This document shows, piece by piece, positions 36,037 to 46,873 of a stretch of 64,000 bases of DNA. Location of the stretch: the NCBI RefSeq assembly GCF_016920785.2, contig NW_024609930.1, positions 186,001 to 250,000 on the forward strand, in the 5' to 3' direction. The first letter of the stretch is position 1; each line of letters starts with the position of its first letter. The DNA is from Ixodes scapularis (lineage: Eukaryota > Arthropoda > Arachnida > Ixodida > Ixodidae). A program made the position numbers and the translations under genes. The notes below the pieces were generated by a model. That model was not told the DNA's origin, searched no databases, and was given only the letters and a program-made list of their open reading frames with translations.

Positions 36037-37041
36037 TATAGTGACTGCGACCATTTTCATAATGTCACAACACGACACAACGCTCCGTCTACCCTAAAAT
36101 CTACAAAAAGAGATCTGATACTATGTGAAGGTGTTATCGCCATAAGTATCCTCGTTCGTTGCTGCACACTTATCACCTTCTATTAGGAAATAGGATGTAT
36201 TTTTTTTCTGCATCTTTCACATTATTGGACCCTGTTTTAAAAGCTACTTACTTCTTTGTAGTCCAACTTCTAGGGTTGCCCCACTTTATTTGTGAATACC
36301 AGCCAGGTTATCTCCATCCGAGTCACCCTTTTTGTGAGTCAGCTTTTTGCGAGCACTTTGAAAAATGGTAATAGTCTTCCTTTCTTCTTCCTGTTTTGCC
36401 CCAGTAGGACGCATCTTATCTCAAGCAGATATTTTCACAAATAAAACATAATGGTGGCTGACGTGGAGTTGATATTGTGGGCTTGAGGGGAGAGTGAAAT
36501 TCGTGAGTGGGGCCATAGCGCGGCTTACTTAGTACTCTGCCCTTCGCTGCCCGTGGCATCAGCGGAGGTCTATCTGCAGAACACCGGAGTAAACTGCAGT
36601 CGATTCGTGCTCCGTGCGTTTTTGAAGGGCACCAAGAAAGGTACACATGGCAAAGGTGCGTTTACATTTCCTTGTTTTAACCGACGTTCTAATTATTTTT
36701 TTCTTATCAGTGTCCTTTTTTTATTACTCATATTTATATACTGGAAACTTTTTTTTTTTTATTCACCAACGTCTCAACCAAGGCGCGACCTGTTCAGAAC
36801 CAAAGGAAGAAGAATATCGAGCCAAACCTTATTTATTATTGAATATTCCCTTACTGTTACAACTATGTCTTCCTATTGTCTGGCAATATATGTCGGTACA
36901 GTAAGATGGACATAAATCCATTCTTATTCTGGTTTGGTTGATGTATGATGACTTCCACAGCTTCGCGATTTAGACAATGAAAAATTTTAGTAGATCGGTC
37001 CGAGGACTCCGATAACGATACGCGATACCCCGCCGCCGTCT

Positions 37042-37380
37042 TTGCGCATGCATCACATCGTTATCGGGGGCATTGGAGGTATCGGAACCATCTACTGCAC
37101 AACTCTCATACATCAGGCAACGGCTGCAACGACGAAGCTTTTTTCTATCTGCGAGGTAAGTAGCACTTCCCTTGCTTCGCTGAAGAAGCTCAGTGCAGAG
37201 AATGAAGCATTCGTGAGGAACAATACGGTACTTTCATCCGGTGCCTCAGTTCAGAGAGTGTTCAACGTAGCAGTCGACATATTGAGTAAGAAATTACGCA
37301 AAATGTCTGACGAGATTTTCGAGAGTCAGCTGTTCCTCAAAATAATCAAGGTAATTAAATGGAACACGTTGCAACACTAA
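37042..37380 (+). pseudogene. hAT transposase C-terminal dimerisation segment
   Basis: A 112-codon open frame whose second half reads SLASLKKLSAENEAFVRNNT, then SSGASVQRVFNVAVDI and KKLRKMSDEIFESQLFLKII. The order (V-x-R-x-F-N strand, K/R-rich turn, M-S-D, leucine-rich helix) is that of the hAT dimerisation domain. The BED finger and the catalytic DDE part are absent, so this is a fragment and the annotated start is arbitrary. It lies at the transposase 3' end beside the right terminal repeat, as expected. Confidence 0.82.
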
Positions 37381-37588
37381 GAGCTTGAATAACCCTCTTC
37401 CCTTTGTTTCTTACTTGAGGAGAATAATGTACAAAGTAACGCCACGAAAGTAACGGATTACTTTTTGGGGTAACGGTCAGTTAATTACTTTTATGGGAGG
37501 GTAATTGTAATTGTAATAAATTACAATTTAGCCTTGAGTAATTGTAAATGTTATTCCTTACTATTTTTCAGTAACGTGTACAAGTCTG

Positions 37589-40500
37589 CCTGCACTCTCG
37601 TGGGCACTGTCGAATGTCAGTGTCATAAATAGTTTAAGCCGCAGCTTTAGCAAACCGTAAATGGACTTCTTTGCCCGGTATAAAACCGACTGCTGCTAAA
37701 GCGCTTCGATTTATGTGAACAATATGCGATCAAACAGGAGTTCCTATAACGCACTAAAGCGCTATTTATATCAAAGAAAGTCTGTATGAAGAATCCCCAT
37801 AAAATATGTTTGCCTTACTTTCTGAAAAAAAAAAAAGAAAAAACTTCTGCTTCTACCTTAAATTATCTGTGGTTGGATACGTAATAAAGATAAAGAAAGG
37901 TGTTTCTTTTCACTTTCATTTTGTTGGCGACAACAAACAGGAGTTTCAATGAGACATAATTAAGGGTGAGGCGAGTAAAGGAATAAAAAATAAAGTGACT
38001 CAGTCTGCTGCCACATTGCAGACGTTATCGAATTAAAAAGTATGAAGATTGCTTAAAAAACATTTCATAAAAAAATATATATATATGATCCGGATGACAG
38101 CAGCAACCCCACGTGCTAGCATCGTACATATTACTTTACCATCATGATACTACGTTTGATCGCTAAATTCTATTGAAGGCTCTTCAATGGAAAAAAATTT
38201 TTTTGCTATATCTCCCCTCTTGGGTAGTCTGAACTACTATTCCGTGACCGAATTCGCGTTTGTCCAAAACTGTGGCGTATACCCCGGTGGACCCAAAAGC
38301 AATCAAAAACACTTTACTGGCAAAAAAAAAAGTTTTCATGAGGCAGGCCTACCTGCTAAGCGGGAATGCCATGTTGCTCACTTTCGGAGGTCCATCTACT
38401 TCAACGCCAGTGGTCTCGCTTGTCGCGGGACCACAGGCGCTACAACAGATGTTGTAAGAACACAAAGTTTGAGTACCACGACAGAGAACATGATTTGCGA
38501 GAAGTGGATGGTATCAGTATCATGCCGGCCATGCTCTACCCTGATCGAAGTGGACGGGTCATAGAAAAGTCCGGCCATAGTTCGTGGCCAAGTCAACGAC
38601 TTTTGGTATTTGTTCTTTACTCGATTTCTCACGTGATGGTGAACACGGTCGTACAAATCGTCGCAGTGGACTCGGTTTGTTTTCTTAGAGCAACGCAGAG
38701 ACCGAATTGCCCGTTTCTCAAAGTGCCTATGGTGTCATGCGCATTCGAGATGGTCCCATTACCCGAACGTACCTGTACAATGTCGATATCGTACCAAAAT
38801 GTTGCGAAAACGTTCTCACATATATTTGCGTTCGATCCTTAAGGTGTATTCACACGAAGAACTTGTCCCCGGACAAGTTCATACGAAATCGGTGAAGTCA
38901 CCCTCAATATCTGTCTTGTTTCAGGCGAGAAAGCAGGCAAATCTCAAGAGGTGGTCTGCGGACCACAGGAACATGCCCAAGGACAAGCGCACGGACCTGT
39001 GAAATGTTGTGTATCACGAGGGAAAACGTCATGAAATAGGTCCTCGAACATGTCGTATCCCGGTTATGGAGTTTTTAAGCCCGCTCTGATGTCGTTTTTT
39101 TCTGGTATGGCGAGGTCTATATCAGGTACGTGGACTTGGCTATCTCGAAAGGAACCAATCGCGCGAAACTGCGCGGGCAGCAACTGGCTGCACGAGGCGA
39201 TATTTTAAGTTATGATTTGTTCTACGAATTATATTTAGCATTCTTCCATATGGCTCTTGCTTGGCTTTGTTTTATGTAACAGTTGACAACAGTTGACACC
39301 TTATTTAACCTTAAGTGTTTCTATGGTATTTCTTGTGGTTACTATTTACGTGCCTGCAACACGTAAAGAAACATAAAAGAACGACGGTGCTTTACGGTTT
39401 TGTTAAATTCCAAAATACAGATGTAGTTTTTAAAATTTCAAGACAAGAACTCACTTCGGCGGAAACAAGCACAAATTCAAAATGATTTTAATAGAGAGCA
39501 AGCCCATAGCCAGACGTAACAACGAGCCCCAATACCATAAGCCAGAATCGTGGCGTGATTCTTGAATATCAGACTTAGAATATATATTTTATTGGTGGGA
39601 AAAGAAGAATGTGCTTATATTTATCTTCCTATTTTGATTTATTAGAGGTGTATTCATGTCGCGTTCCTGAATATATTTTTTTTGATTGAACTGATTTATA
39701 AGCAGGCTAATGGTAACTAAAAAAATGTTGAATATGTTGAAGATTCAAAAGCGTCCAAAACTTGATTGACACTCTAAATCGATGATTTCTAAACCTGGGC
39801 GTCGATTAAAACTCTTAACCCGATTATTCGTCACACTTTAATTAATTAATTAATCAATTAACCGGTGTTGTTCATTTCCATAAATAATATTACAAAAAAA
39901 TTAAGAATTCTTTATTACTTTTTGTTGATTATGTGACTAACGACACAATTAGTTCAGAATTTTGATATCGAATCAACCTCGAAGTGCGGTTGAAAACAGT
40001 TAAAAGACACTCACACTTAAAGATTATTACTTCAGCTGCATGAGGCAAAGGGGTTCGTTCATATCCTTCGGCAAGAGCGACCTCCATTGACTGTTTACTG
40101 TAGTCTGCTGCGCTAAGCGAACACTCGAACGGCGTTCAAGTTAGAAATATTTGCCGCGAACCTTTTGACTATTTTAATGAGCGCATCTCTGAGCAATTTC
40201 TATCCGGAGGCTTAGTATTCGTCGTAAGTTTTCTTTCTATTGTCCCGTTTTGGGCACTCTCAGGCGGACCCAATGGCTCCACACCCGGTCCTGTTACTAC
40301 GCACGATCACTGTGCTGAAGCCGTGTCAATGCACGATGCTATCGTATCAGCCACAGTAAATCTCAACTCAGTTTCGTTGTCCAGCTGTAAAGAGAATTTC
40401 ACAAGGTAGTGTCGTGTTTCTTAACTACTATGAGTTCCTTCCAGTCACTTATTCCACCAAACCAGCTCCTAAATACGTGTCGGGTTGATCTTCAAGGCTC

Positions 40501-41360
40501 CCTATTTCCCGAGGCAACGTTTATGAACGTACGTACATGCCCTTCCCAGCTTTGCAGCCTTGATGGGGCGTGACTCCGGTGCAAAACGTGGCTGATATTT
40601 ACTAGCGTTGGCAGCTTTACTAAGCGTCTACTTCGTATCTTATCATGACCTTCCTGAGCGAATAAAATGTCGCAATATGCAGGGTGTGTTCATTGATAGG
40701 TGAAACGACAGTAGTGGTGCTGTGCAGCGCTATAACTATGCTAGTCATCGGCAGCCTCGTTTCGCACATCATTGATGGGTTCCATCATTTGAAAACGAGC
40801 GTGAACACTCGTCAGCGTAAAACAAGGAGCTGGCAAATGGCCTTTGGGTTACTCACGGCATAATTAAACTACTATTCTCGGTAGGTTTATGCGCATGCTC
40901 GGTGAAGCACAGGTTTGTTGCGCCCTACGAACTGGAAGCTGCGGTTGAACCTCCGCATGACGAACTCGTCCTAAGCAACTTGGACTTTTTTTTTGTTTGC
41001 TTTTTACTTTTTTAACCTAAAGATCCGTGGCTTTTTTCCTTCAGAATATCGTTTTACGTTTTGTTTTTTAATATTATCGACACATGTAAGCGGGAAAACA
41101 AAAATGTAGGATTCACTTGAATCAGACAGCGTTTAATAAACTCACCCGCCATGTAAGACCCATATCGGCAGAAGCTGCATTTCATCGGTGAGGCCAGGGC
41201 TGGCCTTTTATATTATTTTTTTGGTGCAGATCATAGCAGACACCATAGTTGCAGAAATTCTTAGATGAGCGAAATTAAAAAGAATGCCGCTTCGTTGCTG
41301 GGACCCTTCGACTTTGTTTCCTTCATTGTAAGACAGGCGAGACGCTGACTGGATGAATAT
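37589..41360. other. no supported gene
   Basis: Overlapping plus-strand open frames of 125 and 158 codons at 38187-38842 are the only long ones. I recognise no domain, and the reading appears to jump frame. TTAAGGTGTATTCACACG at about 38839, followed by a 22-bp near-palindrome (38859-38880), looks like the end of a DNA element. 39840-39860 is an ATTA repeat. The rest is unassigned. Confidence 0.35.
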
Positions 41361-41577
41361 TGTATGAATTGCGGTGCTATGCTACGCTTCGCTTGATATG
41401 ATTAGTTGGTGCGGCGCAATATTGCATTTCTTTCGTTTTGTGCGTTCCCTGATTGGATACAGATCCTTAAAAGCGAGCTTGCTTTTATAATAAACATAGA
41501 TCGTTCTTCCAGCAGAGAGAAAGTCTGTCTGTTCCTTCGGCAGCCGTTCCGTCGTAGAACCGCCGGAAACGTAACAG
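41361..41577 (+). repeat. 5' LTR of the Gmr1-like element
   Basis: It starts TGTATGAATTGCGG and ends GAAACGTAACA. TTTATAATAAACA at about 41487 combines a TATA-like box and a polyadenylation signal. GCTGGTGGCAGCGG follows directly and is a possible primer-binding site. Confidence 0.85.
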
Positions 41578-42046
41578 CTGGTGGCAGCGGCGGCGGCGGT
41601 ATGAAGCGCACGTTGGCGGCGGCCTGGTGCCCGAATTGGTGAGCGCACGATTTCCTTGCTATCATTGGGAGCCTTAGCTGGTTAAAATTAGTGGTAGTGG
41701 GATCTTTGACATTTCAAAGACTAAGCGGTCATGAAGCTCGTTGTGCTGTCTCACGAGCGAGGCATAACAGCCCAGAAGGCAATGCGCAAGGAGGAAATTG
41801 TTGGCGCGATACAGAAATGCGGTGCAGCAGACGACGAAATGGAGGGATGCTGGTAGGCGGTCTCTTTTCAATTAAGAGAGCGTGAATTTTAATTGGAGTG
41901 AAAAGAGTTTCAGCCGCACATTCTTGAAGAAGGTGCAGCCGCATCTGAGATAGACACACGTCGCGAAAACTTTGACATGCGCGGTTTCATGCAGCCGTTT
42001 TCTGTTGGCAACGACATCAGTTTGTACCTCGTGAACTTGAAAGAAC

Positions 42047-42301
42047 ATGTACAAATGCAGGGTTTGGGAAGGACACTTGGTCGCTATGGTTTTGACGTTA
42101 CTCCCAAACGAGGCTGCGGACGTAATCCCACGAATGGCTGTCGAAGAGGCGCGTGACTACGACAAGGTTGTACTTCAGCTTAGGCAAATATATAGTTTGT
42201 CCACGGAAGCCTTAAGACTGAAGTTTTGTAAAACAAGGCGTCAGCAAGGGGAGTCATACTCCGAGTTAGCGTACAAAGCCATGAGCTTTTTGGAGGAATA
42301 G
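42047..42301 (+). pseudogene. gag capsid fragment (SCAN-like)
   Basis: The open frame contains LTLLPNEAADVIPRMAVEEA, DYDKVVLQLRQIYSLSTEAL and KFCKTRRQQGESYSELAYKA. This is the capsid C-terminal pattern seen in SCAN-related gag of gypsy-type elements: a helix with DYDKVK-like motif, a short loop, then the R/K-F-R...G-E-S turn. It would assemble the virus-like particle around element RNA. The frame begins part way through gag and stops at 42301, before the zinc knuckle, so the ORF is broken. Confidence 0.75.
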
Positions 42302-42637
42302 CCCAAAAGCGCGAGCGCCTATGACGATAAACGGAGTGTTATTCAGCTGATTGCAGTTTAACAGTTCTCTTTCGGGACCGATGCGCTTCTGGATTCAGGA
42401 TAAGCCAAATGCAACTACTTTGCAGATGGCAGCTAATCTAGCTGATGAGTAATGCTCCCGTAGGCTGGATAGCTCGGAGGAACTGCAGAAAAGAAACCTT
42501 CGGGACCGTTCAGAAAGTTTCAAAAAGGCTGAAAGGAATCGAGCTCGGCGAACGCGTCCGAGAAGGGAGAGCAGCCCCAAACGGCCAAGACAGAGGATGT
42601 AAAAAGCTGGAAGTTCGAAGAAAAGAGGCCATTAATT

Positions 42638-42679
42638 TGCTGTAAGCGCCAACAGCCAGGACATATTGCCGCGGGCTGC
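42638..42679 (+). pseudogene. gag zinc knuckle with a lost cysteine
   Basis: The plus strand reads CCKRQQPGHIAAGC. The expected spacing C-x2-C-x4-H-x4-C is present, but the second Cys position (42647-42649) is CGC, Arg. The knuckle normally binds element RNA, and this copy could not chelate zinc properly. Confidence 0.75.
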
Positions 42680-42720
42680 CGGCGAGCAAGTGTGTTTGTT
42701 AATCTGTTAACGGAAGAGAG

Positions 42721-42830
42721 TGACTTGCTTTTGCCTTACACATACGATCTGACTGCGAGCGGCATCACCTGCAATGTGTTGCGACACACGGGTGCAACTT
42801 TCAATGTCGTTCACCCGTGATTCGTTCAGT
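42721..42830 (+). pseudogene. retroelement aspartic protease active-site region, Asp lost
   Basis: The plus strand reads LPYTYDLTASGITCNVLRHT followed by GATFNVVHP. The context is that of the D-T/S-G active site. Codon 42785-42787 is CAC (His) where the catalytic Asp should be. The stop after VVHP ends the frame. Only the first half of the protease fold is evident. Confidence 0.65.
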
Positions 42831-42913
42831 CAGAACATTTCACAGAAGCATGTGTATGGGTACGGCAGGCACTCGAACCAGACACAAAGTGCTTGCCGGT
42901 AGCGAGAGTCTAA

Positions 42914-43339
42914 ATGGAAGGCGCCTTCGGCAAGTTCCAGACTGCAGATGCCGTTTCCGATAAGCTCATTGAGAAAATTCTTTACATTTTTTCCCCCAAC
43001 AAGTCGATAAAGGAATTACAAAATCCAGGGATGGAGTTAGACTTAAAATCCGTCATGGTGATAACAAGGGCACACACGAAGCGAATGCAGGAAGCTACCA
43101 TGACGCATGCTGTCGCGGTATCGGGAGAAAATGACGCGAGCGAGACGGTCACCACCGTTCCGTCGTCGTCTGAAACAAAACTCGACAATGAGACCGCAAC
43201 TTCTCAATCAAATCGAGAGCTGATAAACCCAGTCAGCGAAAACTGTCAGCTTTTGATGAAGGTTGATAAACACACGCCAAGAAAGGAGCAGGCAGAAGAT
43301 CCGTTACTGCTGTCGTGCTGGAAAAAAAATTGTATGTAA
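42914..43339 (+). pseudogene. spacer between protease and integrase
   Basis: A 141-codon frame with low-complexity Ser/Thr/Glu content and the short motif VITRAHTKRMQEA. A (V)TRAxxR/K-like motif is common just after the protease in related gypsy elements. No enzyme domain is visible. It connects in sequence, with one frame change, to the integrase zinc finger. Confidence 0.5.
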
Positions 43340-43345
43340 ACGCAA

Positions 43346-44119
43346 TTGAAGCATTTATTTTGTTATGAGGGACGTTTTTTCGAACGGCTGGTAGCGCCGC
43401 AGATGTATGGCACAGCGCTTTTGGGCTTGGTTCACAGTGACAGTTGGGCTGGTTATTTAGGAATAAACAAAACCAACAACAGGTTGCCCAACGACTGCTA
43501 CTGGGCGATGTGCTTTGAAGACTCTGAGAACTGGGTACGCTCATGCAATGTTTCCAAAAGAACGGGTTGACCAAATGAGAAAGTCGAGGCACTTTTGGTG
43601 TAGGTACCCATAATTGGTGAACCATTCCGTAGGCTGGTGGCAGACAGTGTTGGCCCGTTACCACCAAATGCAGCAGGGAACAAGTACCTGCTGACGCTTC
43701 TTTGTCCTGCAAAAAGGTTCCCGGAAGTCGTCGTTTTACCCGAGCTAAGCTCTACAGCAGTTGTTAACGCGCTGCTTGGCGTCTTTTCGAGAGAGGGATT
43801 TCTAAGCGAAATCCAATATGATCAGGGTTCGGCCTTTGCCATTGCGCTGACCACAACCTTCCTAAAGAAATATGGCCTAGGCATCTACCACAGCTCCGTG
43901 TACCATCCGCAGAGCAATTCTGTGAAGAAGTTTCACTCGGTGATAAAGCACATTTTGTGTGTGCTTTGTTCCGAAAGGAAGGCGGATTGGGACCCAGCTG
44001 TTCCTGCACTACTTGTCCCATTGCGCACTATCAGCCACGAGGTGACTGGATTTACTCCAGCAACATTGGTTTACGGACGTGCACTAAGATCTCCGTTAAA
44101 CTTATTGAAGGACAAGTAG
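43346..44119 (+). pseudogene. integrase: zinc finger and DDE core
   Basis: The HHCC region reads LVHSDSWAGYLGINKTNNRL and then VRSCNVSKRTG. The second His is Tyr and the last Cys is Ser. After a stop, the core (from 43637) shows VADSVGPLP (first Asp), IQYDQGSAF (second Asp) and HPQSNSVKKFH, where the conserved V-E-K/R-F-H glutamate is Lys (AAG). The tail ends TPATLVYGRALRSPL, typical of the family. The domain lies immediately upstream of RT with the usual C-terminal beta region between them. It would insert element DNA into the chromosome, and this copy cannot. Confidence 0.85.
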
Positions 44120-44470
44120 GAAGACAAATTTGTCGAGAAAACAGCTCTCGAGTATGTGCTCACCCTGTTGAAGCGCTTGCACGAATCGCAGGAATTAGTC
44201 ACACTGCACGTGAAACAAGCCCAGCAATGTGCGAAAAAAGTACTACGAGAGGAACGTTCGGAAACGAAGGTTTAAAGAAGGGGACGAAGTATGATTCTTA
44301 AGACGTCAAACGCAAATAAGCTGGAAATAGCACAGCATGGCCCGGGGGGGGGGGGGGGGGGGGGGGTGCACGAAATAATTTCAGACACTAACTACATGGT
44401 GACGTCAACTGGCAAACGGAATGAGGTGATAATCTATCACTCTAATTTAATGAAGCCTTTTCTCGAACGC
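44120..44470 (+). pseudogene. integrase C-terminal region with 23-G run
   Basis: After the core, a frame change leads through a helical KQAQQCAKKVLREERS region. After the G run (44344-44366) comes HEIISDTNYMVTSTGKRNEV followed by YHSNLMKPFLER. The second part matches the small beta-barrel that ends integrase (S-D-T-N-Y-x-V ... N-M-L-K-P), here just before RT begins. The G run probably expanded by slippage. Confidence 0.7.
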
Positions 44471-45567
44471 ACCGAGGTCGTTAGTCTCGCTCTAAATGAA
44501 CCTGAAAAAGTTGTCATACCAATCCCAGCACTCCCATCCCCGTGCTCGCTTCCTTCTACAGAAGAGATATTAACGGGGACAACTAAAGGTGCGCGGTTGA
44601 ATGCACAGCAAAAGGAAGAATTAAAAGAGGTGCTAGACTCGTACAGGGCCTTGTTTAGCCTGCGTCCAGGTAAAACTAACCTGTTACAACATGACAACAA
44701 GTTGACCTCTGATGAACCTTTCCGTACACGAGTGCGTAGAATTTCGCTCCGGCATGAAATGCTGTTGAATAAATCCGTCCAAAACATGCTGGACTTGGGT
44801 ATAATTGAGCCTGGAGAAAGTTATTACATCTCTGCGATGTTCATTGTCGAGGGCGCCGGTAAAGAACCGCGGCTATGCATAGACTACCGCAAACTCAACG
44901 CGATAACCAAGACAAAAGTGTTTCCCATCCCGAATGTTGAGGCACTCCTCGAAGAAACTGTCGGCGGCGCGGTACGTGTCAACACTAGACCTCTTCGGGG
45001 CTACTGGCAAGTGCCTCTCACGGAGAACGCTAGTAGGCTGGCAGTTTTCATTACCCCTCTCAGAACGTTCCGGCCGTTTGTCCTTTTTTTTGGACTTAAG
45101 AACGCGCCCTTTGTTTTGTTTTTAAGCTAATGAGCGAAGTGCTCAAGGGTGCCAAGTCTTTCGCAGGTCCCTACCTCGATGACGTGGCTATTTTTTCCAG
45201 TAGCAGGGAGCGGCACTTGCAGCACCTACAGGAAGTATTCTCTAGAATTGAGAAAGCAGGTTCAACTCTGAAAAGGGCCAAATGTCATCTCGCCAAGGCT
45301 AAAGTTCAGTGTCTGGGTCACGTTGTGGGCCAAGGGAAGCGACGCCCATCCGAAATAAAGGTTATGCCGATAAAGAACTTTCCTTTGCCGAAAACGAAGA
45401 CGGACATGCGTTCTTTCATCGGTTTAGCCGATTATTATCGAAATTGCATTCTTATTTTGCGCATATCGCTGGCCCACTCACAGACGTTCTTCGCAAGGCA
45501 GAGCCAAATGTTGTGCGCTGGACCGAGGAACGCAAGAACGCCTTTCTTTGGATCAAGGAGCTTTTAG
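44471..45567 (+). pseudogene. reverse transcriptase of the Gmr1-like element
   Basis: Motifs in order are a leader with AQQKEELKEVLDSYRALFSL, LGIIEPGESYYISAMFIV, RLCIDYRKLNAITKTKVFPI, RGYWQVPLTENASRLAVFIT, FGLKNAPF and, after a frameshift at about 45125, SFAGPYLDDVAIFSS with the YLDD catalytic box. The first catalytic Asp (STLDL, near 44970) is legible only in the neighbouring frame, so two compensating shifts lie there. GYWQVPL and LGHVV with FIGLADYYR mark it as Ty3/gypsy, not copia. Confidence 0.88.
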
Positions 45568-45975
45568 CGAGCGAGCGCGTGCTGGCTTCACCAGACTACA
45601 TGCGTACCTTGATAGTGCAGTGCGACTCGAGCAACCGTGGTTTGTGCGTAGTCCTCAGTCAGGTAAACGAGAAGGACGAGGAACATCCTGTTGTATACGC
45701 CAGCAGAAAAACAACAACAGGCAAACAGGCATACAGCACCATAGAAAAAGAGTGTGCTTGCATGGTATGGGCTCTCGGAAAAACTCTCGTGCGACCTCAA
45801 AGGATCTTCATTTATTTTCGTGACTGACCACTGCCCTCTCGTGTGGCTTACTTAGATGTCGAACGAGAACGGTCGTTTAATGAGGTGGAGCCTGACACTT
45901 TAACAATTTACTATCACGGTTCGGCACAAGAAGGGCAAAAATCACGCCAATGCCGATTGCCTGAGCCGCATTCCT
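45480..45975 (+). pseudogene. RNase H of the Gmr1-like element; end of pol
   Basis: The frame from 45309 contains WTEERKNAFLWIKELLASER, LIVQCDSSNRGLCVVLSQ (catalytic Asp) and YSTIEKECACMVWALGK (catalytic Glu). VTDHCPLVWL follows across a frame change at about 45825, and KKGKNHANADCLSRIP ends the ORF near 45975. In most gypsy elements an integrase follows this LSRIP box. Here the sequence runs straight into non-coding 3' DNA. Confidence 0.85.
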
Positions 45976-46654
45976 TAATGCTCCTCTAATTCTGCGAGAA
46001 AGTCCCCACAGATTTTTTTTTGCTAATTTTAATTGGTGGTTTTGCGATGTTGAGGCTCATGATTGCACTCAACATTGTCGAGAAAGTGCGTTGCATTATT
46101 CCGTTCCTAATGATTTCAAGGGGTCTGACCTAGCTGAGATGTGACGCCGGATTGCTTCCTACGTCGTTTCTGGCGCTCGTCTACCGAGTCATTTCAGCTC
46201 TTCGACTTGCTGTTGTCCTGCCTGAGCTGCAGACTGGCCGAATATCTCGGTCCTTTCCGGCTGCCGTCTTCGTTCAGCCCCAGCCCTGCCTCTTCGAAGT
46301 TTTGGAAGCACAGCGGCGTCTTGCGCTTCAGCACCCTTGCCCGAGAACAGAGCGGCGTCCGCACTTCAGCACCCTGGCCCGAGCGACCCTCCCAAGACCT
46401 AGCGACTGTGGCCTTCTAGCCTGGTCACTTGCCAAGACTTGCAAGCGCACTTCGAAGAAGTCGTCGTCTACCAATTCCTGCAGCGTACTACATGCCTGTC
46501 TCCTACTCATTCAGGACGCACGGACTACGTCGAGGTGAAACGGCCGCAAATCGGCTCTCGCCATTTTAAATGCTTCGACAGCTCCTGCGTCTCCAGTTAC
46601 TCAAGAGGCGTCAGCCTACTGATCAACTTCCCAACTGGGTAGTATTGGCCGAGC
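45976..46654 (+). other. 3' non-coding region of the Gmr1-like element
   Basis: No integrase, env or other domain is found between the RNase H end and the 3' LTR. A TGTGACGCCGG word at 46139 could be mistaken for an LTR start, but it has no partner at the 5' end. Open frames here are short and Ser/Leu/Arg-rich. Confidence 0.6.
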
Positions 46655-46873
46655 TGTAACAATTGCGGTGCTATGCTACGCTTCGCTTCCTGATATGATA
46701 AGTTGGTGTGGCGCGATATTGCATTTCTTTCTTTTTGTCCGTTCCCGATTGGATACACGATCCTTAAAAGCGAGCTTGCGTTTATAATAAACACAGATCG
46801 TTCTTCCAGCAGAGAGAGAGTCTGTCTGTTCCTTCAGCAGCCGTTCCGTTGTCGAACCGCCGGAAACGGAACA
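46655..46873 (+). repeat. 3' LTR of the Gmr1-like element
   Basis: It starts TGTAACAATTGCGG and ends GAAACGGAACA. It aligns with 41361-41577 with about 15 substitutions and three small indels. Confidence 0.85.

Larger units (their letters stand above)
35040..37588 (+). mobile_element. hAT transposon copy 2 with nested element
   Basis: It starts CAGACTTGTAC (35040) and ends GTACAAGTCTG (37588), the same 11-bp terminal repeats as hAT copy 1. It is flanked by an exact 8-bp duplication, CCTGCACT (35032-35039, 37589-37596). It matches copy 1 in reverse orientation along its ends and most of its interior. Much of the extra length is the 446-bp nested element. The only transposase trace is the C-terminal segment at 37042-37380. 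Confidence 0.93.
41361..46873 (+). mobile_element. Ty3/gypsy-type LTR retrotransposon with integrase before RT (Gmr1-like), inactive
   Basis: LTRs of 217 and 219 bp bound the element, with TG...CA ends and a 4-bp flank ATAT (41357-41360, 46874-46877). Inside, in order, are a SCAN-like gag capsid, CCHC knuckle, protease, integrase HHCC and DDE core, RT and RNase H. Integrase upstream of RT is the Ty1/copia order, but the RT and gag are Ty3/gypsy-like. That combination defines the Gmr1 group, described from deuterostomes. The LTRs are roughly 93% alike by hand alignment. Every ORF is broken, and several catalytic residues are changed. A run of 23 G lies at 44344-44366. No clear polypurine tract precedes the 3' LTR. 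Confidence 0.85.

Noticed and set aside
38187..38842. Two overlapping plus-strand frames of 125 and 158 codons, considered as a gene or DNA transposon
   Set aside because: No recognised domain or consistent frame. Left as unassigned.
46139..46873. A longer 3' LTR beginning TGTGACGCCGG
   Set aside because: The 5' copy starts exactly at TGTATGAATTGCGG with an ATAT flank, and nothing like 46139-46654 lies before it. The 217/219-bp LTR pair fits better.
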